Assembly (NCBI GenBank): GCA_031772625.1
Contig: CM062817.1
Span: 886,452,184 to 886,516,183 of the forward strand
Direction of reading: 5' to 3'
Source: Pinus tabuliformis
Taxonomy: Eukaryota > Streptophyta > Pinopsida > Pinales > Pinaceae
Length of the DNA: 64,000 nucleotides
In this document: positions 45,601 through 55,399 of the stretch, one piece after another
Position numbering within the stretch: position 1 is the stretch's first letter
How the letters are laid out: each line of letters opens with the position of its first letter
Notes under the pieces: generated by a model
What the model saw: the letters and a program-made list of their open reading frames with translations, nothing else
What the model was told of the DNA's origin: nothing
Databases searched by the model: none
Translations under genes and position numbers: made by a program

Positions 45601-47690
45601 ACTTTTCTCACTTCTAAAATTCTCTTAAAAATTGAAGAAATACCGCCCTTAGATATATCTACAATCCTACTCATAAGGATGTGGTTAAAAGACAAAGAAA
45701 GAAGAGGAAATTAGTCACCACGGTTGTTGCAACTCTAGAGAACGAAGCAATGGAAGTTGTGTGGAAAGACACTCATGTTGACCCATTAGAAAACCTTATG
45801 AAGTTGTCATAGTTTGCAAGAGCCTATGACACAACGACTATTGATAAAGCAACGGAAGTTCGACTGTTGCTAAAAGAAAAAGAACAGAGAATTCTTTTGC
45901 TTGAACAACATTTAGAACAAGATAAAACCAATCAGCAAGAAAAACAACAGGTACCTCAGCTTCAGAGGGAATTCGAGCAAATGGGGTTACGACACTAGGC
46001 AAGCATATAAAAAAAAGACTCGTAGATTCTACAAATGCAAGCCATGGTAGATAGATTTAAAGATAACCCTCAAACAGACGAGTTCATCAAACAAGAAATT
46101 AAGCTAAATTACCTATTGATACAACAAAAAGAAATGTTCTGCCAGAAAATCTCACAAATCAATCCTTACTGTGAGACAAGTGATAAATTGACAAACCAAT
46201 TGATTGATCTGAGGTTTGAATATGAAGAAATCCATAAAAAGAATCTGAATTTATTACCTGGAAGGAATCTGATGAGGGAAGAAAGATTGATCTACCAAAA
46301 ATAGAAGAATACCACAAAGACATTATATTTGCAGATTGGGATACATGGTTAAAGTGGGAAGAAAGGGCGACAACGACAACAACAAGTGCAGAAAACAATG
46401 TAATTGAAGTCGTTAATGAAAACCTCCACAGTGCCAACCTTGTCAAAGAATGCATACCAGGGGCTCTCCCAGATATCAAACAACTGGAACAACAGTGGAA
46501 ACAAACAGCTTAGACCAAAGAAGAAGCAATCAAATAGCTAACCAAACTGGATTGGGAGACATACTAGTAGTATTTGGTAAAACCACATAGCTAGTGGATG
46601 AATCTGCGATGCTTAACTACCTCTTCACAAAAAATGGTGCTAGCTCTGTCAGATGCCATATTTGCAAGACAGTTAAAATCCACAATCGGCCAGCCACCCC
46701 AGGTCAAACCAATGATCGACATTTGCAATCTCAAAGATCAAGTTAGCCGACTAAGATAATTCAAGTTGAAAGAAGTTTGTCATTAGTTTAATTCTATTTT
46801 TAGTTTTATTTTTTCTTACTCTGAGGAAGGTTGTTTGAAACATCCTCAGATTTTTTTGTAATAATCTATTTTTGAGGCATGTATTATAGTATTTAAACCC
46901 CTCATGCATTTAGAGAGGGGTCCAAAATTTTATCAAAAACACTTTTAAAGACATTACACTTCTATATTTTTGGGAAGGTTTTGATGAAATTATTGGAACA
47001 TGATGTATTTTTCTTTGAATACTAAAGCATGCTCTACTGAAATTGCACTTCTTTACTCTTATAGTGTATTTGATTGGATGAAAGTGGATCAATATTGCTA
47101 AACCCATGAGCAGGACCTTTCATATATGGTACTTTTATCGTATGATCGTGTTTTATTTATGCATTAGCAATACTCTTTCTTTGATTGTCTTATGTATGAA
47201 AATCCGAGTTATAGTTCTACATTAATGCACTTTTGTATGGTGTTGCAACTTTGATTCTGTATTAAATACATGAAAAATTACTATATGCAATAAACTTTTC
47301 TTAATCGTTTTGTCTAACTATTTATCCAAAAAAATTATCATTAACGATTTCATTTCTTTTGGCAATTGAATGATCTTTATTACCAATTGCTTTGAGACAT
47401 CTCTATAGATCACAAATCTTAGTTTATTCCCGGGGGATATTTATAGTTCGATAATGTTAGAATAAGATATAAGCATTTGTTTATTATTTATATTAGATTA
47501 TACTTAGTTGAATCATTCTCCGTTATATCTTATATCACCCCAACAACATTATCAAATCAATCCTCTCTGGGAAACTACTCCCATTATCCCCAGTCGGAGC
47601 CACTATACCAAATGGAAAATGAGCCGCTTTTAAGGTCTAGACCGGGTGGTTATCCCCCATGTTGTCACAACGAATTTTGAGGCTTCAACA
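42661..47690 (+). repeat. element D 3' LTR
   Basis: At 5.0 kb this is the fuller of the two LTRs. It starts TGTTGTACTG and ends GGCTTCAACA. A TATA-like TATTTAAAC at 46890-46898 after the extra ORF could be the promoter, which would place the ORF in U3. Confidence 0.85.
43702..46780 (+). pseudogene. LTR-encoded extra ORF of element D, 3' LTR copy, fossil
   Basis: This is the longer copy, spanning roughly 1000 codons from MAKKGKAIASEKSDMIP. Order: a charged N terminus; a globular part with CSFLHRIAARPKILPYTDMV, VMGSFTPDNLGHMYHLPE, FYLSAYVMDAICF and TYIRVFGSIAAPHVLPYY; an acidic region; Gln/Glu-rich coiled-coil-like helices; a C-terminal part with FADWDTWLKWEERATT and ending near QVSRLR. No transmembrane or envelope-like feature is evident. 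It is broken many times. It is not a gag or pol part and I cannot name its family. Confidence 0.75.
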
Positions 47691-49590
47691 AGTTCATACA
47701 AAATTAAGAGTTGTGGCACTGTATGTGCAACATGCAATGTTTCCTTATTTCGTTGATCTGATACAATAAAGTGAATGTCGTGGAATCAAAGCCTAAACTA
47801 ATTGCAGAAATGGAAATGTTACTCTATTTACAAAAAGGAAACCTAATTACTTTTGCATAGAGGAAATACCAATTACTTTTGTAAAAAGTAAAGGCTATTC
47901 TACTTTGCCTGAATGTAAATGTTGATCCTATATGCATAAATGTAAACATTAACCTCTTTGCAGAGTGTAATGGTACATCAAAAGGAATCCTAGTCTATGC
48001 AATAGAAATAACAATGTTGGAAATGGAAACCATAGCTTAAGATGTATGAAGAAAAATGAAATCATTCTTCAATCACTGCATTCAAGATAGATGTTTTCAA
48101 CAAATTTTATAAGGTTCTTCATGAAAATCATCGTTATTCTCTTCAAGTCATGAATCAGCCCACTAACCATAACTGCAGAGGTGAATGGAAATGGAGAAGA
48201 GACAAGGCTTGAGAGGTTTTTGGTCTTACTCAATCATGGTTTTGGAGTCTAGGGGTCATTATTCAAGCTTAAGGGACAAAAAATAATCTTTTGGAGTAGG
48301 TCTGGTTAAGTTTACACGTGCTACAAGAGTGCTACACGAGGTACTACAGGAGGCCCTATTTTTCTACAGGAGCGAGATAAATCGTTGAATGCCCAAGTAA
48401 ATCAAATGAAAATGATATGGGATTTTTTTTTTTACTAAGTATGATTTATTAGGACTCCACTCCAAGTGGAATCACTTCAAAATAACCCTGTTAACACGTG
48501 CTAAAAAATAGCAGAAAATCACTTACTCTAAAAACCAGAAATTCAAGAACTAGTGAGCTAGTTAACCTACCAAATGCCTAACCTAATAAAGTGAAAAGTA
48601 TATGGGGTAAATTTTATTATTAACTTGAATATTTTTATGACCCAATACAAGTGGAATCAACTCAAATGAACTAGTAAACCAATCCAATTAGCTCAATGCT
48701 GAATATGATTTTTAAAAGTTGTCCTAAGGATTCATCATTCTTGTGACTCTGTAAATAACCTGCAAAACAACTCACTTAAATCATTTAACCAATATGACCT
48801 ACAATAAAAGAAGCATGAATAGTAAATGTAGAAATACGAGATGCAAGTGAAAAAGACATTAAAAGGAAATAAACAAATTTTACAAGAGGGATATAAGGTC
48901 CCTGGGATGGCCAAGCCCAAGTAAAATCAGATTCCTATGAAGGAAACCAATATTTAGAAGCTAAAAATGGCACCAAACTTCATTATTTGAATCAATCCAA
49001 GTACATCCCTGCTAGAAATGAAAGTGGAGTTGCTAAATAACAAGTTTTCTCCACAAGAAGACTAAGAAATACATGTCTCTAGAGACCAATTCGAATTGGT
49101 ACTTATACAAAGTGACGAGGAAGCATTATCCTTGAAAGGAGGCATATTTCCCCTCCAAAATCCCTCAAAAAGTGGATATGGTTCCCAACACTAGGAATCT
49201 TCATTAAATGACAGGGAACACATTCCTAGATTTTCTCAATCAGTGGAGCTCCAAAATTTGTCAATAATTTCATGATATTTAGTTCATTTATTATCCAATC
49301 TTGGTCCATCCTATAGTAGGGAGCAAGTCCCTATATTATCTTATTCAGAATTTACTCCATATTCTCTCAATTTTTTGCAAAAATAAATAATATTAGGCAC
49401 ATAATATTCAATTATATCTAAACCTTCCTAAGAACATATTAAAGCTAAAAGAACATTATTAAGTGTAGAAAGAGAGATTTAATAGAGTCTTCATGTGCCT
49501 AAGAAAGGTTAGATGGGCCTTAAATTGTGTCTAATTTGGAGGCCCATCATACCCCCCTACTAAAATTATTGCTCATACTCTTAGCAACCT
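47691..49590. other. non-coding spacer right of element D
   Basis: I see no gene, RNA or recognisable transposon ends. Frames are short on both strands. Confidence 0.5.
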
Positions 49591-50164
49591 ACTCATGCCT
49601 CAGGTGACTTTTCTGATTTCCCACACTGACGTGCGTGTAGTTTCCTCTGCTGAATGGAACCTTGCATTCTCTTTAGTTTCTTCCTTTGGTTTGGCTCAAG
49701 CTTTATTTCTTCTCTTTTTATGTCCTTTCTCCTTATCTTTTCTTTGACTTCTCCCCTCTCAATATCAACTTCTTTTTTTAAGACCTCCTCCATTTTTATC
49801 ACTATGAAACAATGAATTTTCCCTTTGCTGCCATAATTTTGGAGTTTTTTATGTACTCAGGCCCTTTTTTTAAGATAGGGGTAGAATGAACAATTTGTTT
49901 ATATTGTTTGTAAGAGAGCACATTTCAAGCTTAATTAAAAAACAATTTAATTCCCCTTCTCATCATGCTTAAAGAAACACACATCATTTCTTTTTGTATT
50001 CCCAACTTTTATCAAAAAATTGCTACAATATTTTTTGTTGAAGAATTAAAGAGTTTTGCAGTCTTCTTGTCCACGGGTAGCAAAGGAAAATATGTACTTA
50101 CCCTTTCTCTCATGATTCTTTCCTCCTTCTTAAGGTTTGAGGGAAATTTTTTCCACTATCAAGC
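49591..50164. other. low-complexity region, Lys/Glu-like on the minus strand
   Basis: The minus strand of 49593-49802 would give a highly charged Lys/Glu/Arg peptide, but this reflects pyrimidine-rich composition. No domain is recognised. Confidence 0.35.
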
Positions 50165-50430
50165 TTCATGTAGAAACTACGTTATTTCCTGTAGAAGCTA
50201 TGTTTTCTCTGGTAGCATCTCTATTTGCACCCTTGCCATTTCCTTTGAATATTTCCTTACTTCCCAAGGCTCTAGTGGTTGTTCTAGGCAAAATTTGCCT
50301 TCCTGTAGCACTCTGTTAGCTTCATGTAGCAAATTGTTCCTTCCTGTAGCAACTTTGTTCTTCTTGTAGTAGTTTTGTTCCTCCTGTAGCCATTTTTTTC
50401 TTCTTGTAGCAAATTTGTCCCTTCGTGTAG
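50165..50430. repeat. irregular repeats of a TGTAGCAA-type motif
   Basis: The segment repeats degenerate units of the form TTCCTGTAGCAAxTTTGTTC at intervals of about 25-30 bp, with variants TGTAGAAAC and TGTAGTAG. The same TCTTGTAGCAATTCT core reappears in three units at about 51598-51655. Confidence 0.6.
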
Positions 50431-51010
50431 AAACTAATATTTTCATGCCAATAGGTGGTGGCTCCACCTTTCATTTTTATTTTTTTATTATTTCTTTTAT
50501 TTTTTTCAATTTTTTTCTCTTTTTTCTTTGTCCACAGAGTTGGCCCTCACTTACCCCTTCACAATCCTTATCCTCCATCATGATTAAATGATTACAACCC
50601 ACATTCTAAATTCCTCTTCACTTTTGTCTTGTTCCTCTCCCACACGTGCAGGTATCTTGGTAGAAAAGTGAAGTTAACTGCTAGATAAGGCTAAGGCTTT
50701 TTTACTACTGAGTTTGGCTATAAAAAACCTTTTACTTCATACACTTATAACATTTTTTCGAGATAAAATAAGTCTGTACGAGAATTTTTGAGGATTGCAT
50801 ACCCAGGCCTCTAAACCGTTGATGTACTTTTGCAAGTGATATTGAGGTTTTGATATGACTGTTGAAGTTGCCTTTGGTGGTTCTAAAGTTGTTATTGATG
50901 ATCCTTTAAGGGTTTCATGTTGCTTCTGAACAAAGTTATGGCTGATTTGTTGGATCCTTGAGGTGTCATCTTCGTATGCTCGTTTCTCCATGCATTGGGT
51001 TTGCTCTGAA

Positions 51011-51015
<5 letters not shown>
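50431..51015. other. non-coding spacer
   Basis: This stretch is T-rich with no gene or transposon signature seen. Confidence 0.45.

Positions 51016-51060
<45 letters not shown>
51016..51060 (+). repeat. A45 homopolymer
   Basis: Forty-five consecutive A bases. It could be the tail of a retroposon, but no matching target duplication or upstream SINE/LINE signature was found. Confidence 0.85.
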
Positions 51061-51064
<4 letters not shown>

Positions 51065-52250
51065 TGAAATGTGCTTGACTGATCGAAGTTGTCATTATAG
51101 GTCTTGTTGATGGTGGATCAAGCTGCTATTGTTGGAGATGATTAGTGACCCTATAGTAGCCCTAAAAAAATTTTGTGGTTGCCCAAGGTTAAGGAGATGA
51201 TACCTTAATGCTTCATGTTGGTCAATTCTTCATTCTGTTGCTTCCAAGTGCTTTTGATTGTGGTTTTGGAGGGCTTGTGCGTATTGTTATAGGAGTGGAT
51301 TATTTCTTGTAGCAGTCACATAAAAGTCCCTATGACCACATTAACCTTCAAAAAATGCGTCCAAAAACTCTGATAATTCATGTTAAACTCATGGACAAGG
51401 ATTAGAAGCTTTGGTTGTGGTGAAAATTGTGGGAGAAGGGGAGAACAATGGGTATTTTTTATGGACATAGATGATTAATTAAGTGGAATAATGGCTAAAT
51501 GGTGTGTAAAATAGGTGATGGTGGTGTGGTAGAATTATTTCATCATTCCGCTAAGGAAAACATAGGATCTGATCCCTTTTTATATGTCGATCACACTCTT
51601 GTAGCAATTCTGGTCACTCTTGTAGCAATTCTAGAATACTCTTGTAGCATAATTGTTTTATCCATATCTCTCAAACGGTAGATTAGATTGACCTAAAATT
51701 TTGTGATAAGCTTTCCATCATCCTTTTGCATCTCCCCATAAAAAAATATTGGTCAAGGGATGCACAAGTCTCAAGAAAAATAAAAATGGTTGTAGGTGAT
51801 GGAGGCCAATTTCTCGAAAAGTGTGCACTAGAATTTTCTGAAATTCCTTGAGCATGTTACCATCATCCGCATGCATCTTCACATGAAACAAATTGGCCAA
51901 TGGATGCACAATTTTTTATATATGGTAAAAAAAAATTATGTTGATGTATTTTGGCCTCCTGTAGCGTTTTATGACATCGAGGAAAATTAATGGGAAAGGC
52001 TTAGGAATGATGGGTGGATCTTGGAAATGGATGAAGGTGATGGATTGACATGTCCTTGGTCCTTCTTGAGTAGTTTTCATAGAGGATAAGAAGCCCAAGG
52101 TTGATTGTTTTTTACTTTTTTCTTGCCTCATTTCTCATTCCTTTCTTTTTCTCCTTTTGTGGTGCTGGCCTACTAGCAACTAGAAAAACAAATCTTTTTT
52201 CTTTCATATTTTTTCCATTTTTTCTCCTTTTTTTTTCATTTTTTCCTTTA
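51061..52250. other. non-coding spacer
   Basis: This contains a few further TGTAGCAA motifs near 51600-51650 and pyrimidine-rich runs around 52100-52250. I see no gene. Confidence 0.45.
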
Positions 52251-52440
52251 GGCCTACTAGCTGCCTCAATGAGGTTTTCAACTAGTAGGTCTGCCTAGGC
52301 GCCTCGAAGAACGTTTTCACCTAGGATATTTTCCTTTTTTTTTCTCTTTCTTTCCAACCCACTGACTGCCTCAAGGAGGTTTTCAATCAATGAGCCAATC
52401 TCAAGCGCCTCAAAAGGGGTTTTCACTTGGGATTTTTTTT
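52251..52440. repeat. two-unit tandem repeat, period about 105 bp
   Basis: CTGCCTCAATGAGGTTTTCA at 52261 recurs as CTGCCTCAAGGAGGTTTTCA at 52366, followed in both by a GCGCCTC...GTTTTCAC segment and a long T-rich run. The copies are diverged. Confidence 0.7.
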
Positions 52441-52499
52441 CTTTTTCTTTCTTTCTCCATTTTTTTTTATTTCTTTTTTCCTATCCTACTCTACTTGAA

Positions 52500-54180
52500 A
52501 AAAAAAATCTCTTTCAAATGTAGGAATACTTCCAATGGAGCCATGTGCACATCAATATGACAGATAAACTCATGTGCAGGCTTGAAATATATGATTTGAC
52601 ATGTACCTGAATGTAAGAGACCAAATGCTTTAACTGAGATGAGATCAAAAATTGTTGAAGAAGAGTGTGTTGTTGCAACTTAATGATTGTCTCGAACCAT
52701 ATTTCAATATAGTTGTGATTCCCTTGGTCCACTTGCACATTTGGATCTCTTTATGTGTCCTCTTCTACCATGACATTAAAATCTTCTTATTTTTGTTGAT
52801 CAATCTTTTGAACACATAAATAATCTAATGATAAGCATAACATAAATTCTTCATTCTTAGGCTCTAATGGATGCTCTTCATTAAATGTGGTCCATGATTC
52901 CTTGGTCTTCTCTAGATATTCTTCTTTTGGACGTTGTTCTTCAATGGCATCAAGAAAATATATTTGTTGCAATATACTTCCTGACCTAAGGTGAATACCA
53001 TCCACATCAAGAGGTGTTGTTTGGAAGTGTTGTACCTCAGCATTATAAGTGGGTTGAGTTACTTGCATGTTTGGGTTTGGAAATGGTGGTACATGTAGTT
53101 GAGTAGGAGTTGATAATTGAGATGGATTTGGATGGGGTTGTGGTTGTGGTGTAGGTGGATGGTATGGATAGCATGGAGTTGGGTATGGAGGATATTGAAA
53201 TATTGAGGATATTGTGGATTTATCCAATAAGGTCCATGTCAACCTTGTTGCCAAGATTGGTTCTGGGGTTGATATGGCCAAGCTTGCCAAGCAAAGAGTG
53301 TGTTCCAATTACTCTGAGATGGATTTGCATAACCTTGAAATTGTGAATTAGGTTCTTGCATCATACGAGTTTGACTAGGCTACCATGGTCTTCTTGGAGC
53401 TACATAGCATAGTTGCTTTGGTGATTGACTTGCTCCATTCACCTCTTGGTAAACTTCCTTCAACCTTGATAATGATGGGAAACATTTAATAGCATGTGAT
53501 TCTGAATGGACAACACAAATATCAGCATCTTCTTTTTTTTCATCTTGCCTTCTTAACATGTCTACTTGTTCGCTTAAATTGCTAAGAATTTTTGTTTTAA
53601 AGTTATCAAGAAAATTTCCAAGTTCATCCTGACTTACCAATCTTGATGTTGATTTACTTACTCTTGCCCTTCCTCTTGATATGTGCTTCCTTGTTTCACA
53701 AATTTCTTCAAATGATAATTGATATACATCACCTATACTCTTGAGATCAAGGAGATCAACCCACTCATCCCTAATTGTTCTAAGTAAGAGGCTTTTTAGT
53801 GTGACAAATCCTAAATGATGAAATTTAGCCCTCAACATTATACATAAATTTCTCTATTAGATCCTCAAGGCTCTCATCTTCTTTGTTATTCATTCTAAAT
53901 ATTTATTCTTTAAGATCACGATCTTTATATTTTTCTAAAAATATATTTTTCATATCATCCCATGATATTATTGAATTAGTCCTAAACTCATGAACCATTT
54001 AATAGCTATATCCTTCAATGTTGCTGGAAATAGTCTCAACTTTTGAGTGTTTAGTAAATAGCCATAAGATCTACAAAGGATTTCAAATTCAAAGAGAAAG
54101 GTTTCCAGATCCTCTGACCTCATACCATGGAAGTCTTGGCTCGAAAGAGTCATCAGGGAAAAGACCCTGGGTTTAGGCAC
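52500..54180 (-). pseudogene. element F: Ty3/gypsy-type gag remnant
   Basis: The minus strand carries gag-like sequence: VFSLMTLSSQDFHGMRSEDL and LETFLFEFEILCRSYGYL near 54150-54060, LRLFPATLKDIAIKWFMSL near 54025, LLLRTIRDEWVDLLDL near 53780, and then a Pro/Gln-rich tail (YPPYPTPCYPYHPPTPQPQP near 53195). This matches the gag of plant gypsy elements. No protease, RT or integrase follows on this strand, so only a gag portion remains, with several breaks. No LTR could be assigned. Confidence 0.72.
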
Positions 54181-55399
54181 GAAGGGCCAACAGTGGTCTG
54201 TTGTAGTCTAGGATAGCACTAGCATTTTCACCTCACCTCGAAGGGCAAGGAGTCTCACTCGAAGCGCACCGCGACCAAAGGGGAGGAGGGTTCAACATGG
54301 AGTCGAGAGGATATCAGTTGAACACAGGCGATCATACACATATGCATCCATAATACATGCAACAGAGATAATGGTACCTTAATATCATACACAAGGATCC
54401 ATCATAAATACCACAAGACTAACAACATTCTAGTATCAATCTAGCAATCACCATCTTCATGCAACAAGTAGACTATTTAAAATTTTAATAAGCCCATAGA
54501 ACATGATGTGCAATGTGTTATGAGTCTTGACAACCATCAACTCTGATTACATTAAATCAATAGGACAAAGTACATTATAACTCGACATCTCACTGTAAAC
54601 AATACATAAAATACCCGGCTCAGTAGCTCGGGTCAGATCTGCTCCGCAACCCAGTTCCTCGGCTCCAGCTCTTCTTGCTTCTACTTCTACATCTGCGTAC
54701 CTCCTCAGCAGCCAAATCCTTCAGTGTCTAACAGGTTCAACCACAACAACAACACCAACAATCAACAACCAAAAACAACAATGACAACAACCTCTTCCTT
54801 TTTGTTCTTCCTCTTTTTATATCCTTCCCGGCTGCCTAGACTGCCAGTTCTCGCTCGACTGCTTGCTCCCTTGGCTGCTTCTGCGCCTTCCTATCTCCTT
54901 GGATGCCTTTGCCTTTTGTTGCCACCTCGCCATCATTCCTCCGCAACTTCTCATTCCACCGCCCAACCATTGCTGCCATTTGTCCTTTCCCGCCCTACGG
55001 TTGGTCAAAACTGGTCAAAATTCTTCAAAATTAATGAAGGCTCCAATAGGCCCCGACCAAAATTTCTTGACTCATCCCCGAGTCAAGTCATTTCAACCTC
55101 TGGCGGCTCTGTTGCTGCTTCCATGTGTTCTACGGGTGGTGGCTATGTTGCTACCGGCGCTGTCTCCACTGTCTGTTGTGCCGACACCTTTGTTGTTGCA
55201 ATACTTTCTTGCGGAGTAGGCATCTCTTCCATCTCAATCCTAGCTTGTGGCATGGCATTTGTTTCTGTGGCCCTTTCTTGACCTTGTGGCTCCTCTGTTC
55301 CAAACAAAGGCTCCAACTCTGGGATTGCTATTGTTGTTTGCTACCTGAACCCATTGTATCGCTGAATTGCCAGGTCCTAGTTTGCGAGGATTGTGTCTA
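54181..55399. other. region between gag remnant F and element E's extra ORF
   Basis: I see no gene. It may hold the end of element E or the leader and LTR of F, but no matching LTR pair is present in the window, so the boundary between the two elements cannot be placed. Confidence 0.4.

Larger units (their letters stand above)
31770..47690 (+). mobile_element. element D: Tat-like Ty3/gypsy retrotransposon with giant ORF-bearing LTRs, fossil
   Basis: A 15.9-kb element. A direct repeat of about 3.8 kb (31770-35552) and 5.0 kb (42661-47690) brackets a gag-pol region, and the sequence right after the left copy, TTTTGGCGCTAGAAGGAGGG, is a standard plant gypsy primer-binding region, so the repeats are LTRs and not a segmental duplication. 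Both have TGTTG-like starts and TTCAACA ends. The internal part has gag, protease, an archaeal-type RNase H, RT, RNase H and integrase of the Tat group. The LTRs differ by about 6-8% in the part compared. The coding region is broken more than ten times. No clear target duplication was found, so the outer ends are less certain. Confidence 0.87.

Noticed and set aside
43702-46780. The LTR ORF of element D as an envelope gene
   Set aside because: No signal peptide, hydrophobic membrane anchor or cysteine-rich surface domain is evident; the sequence is soluble-looking with coiled coils.
31770-47690. The repeats of element D as a segmental duplication instead of LTRs
   Set aside because: A plant gypsy primer-binding sequence directly follows the left copy, both copies share TGTTG-like and TTCAACA ends, and gag-pol lies between them in matching orientation.
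50892-51095. Open frame with a long Phe run on the minus strand
   Set aside because: It is a product of the A45 tract.
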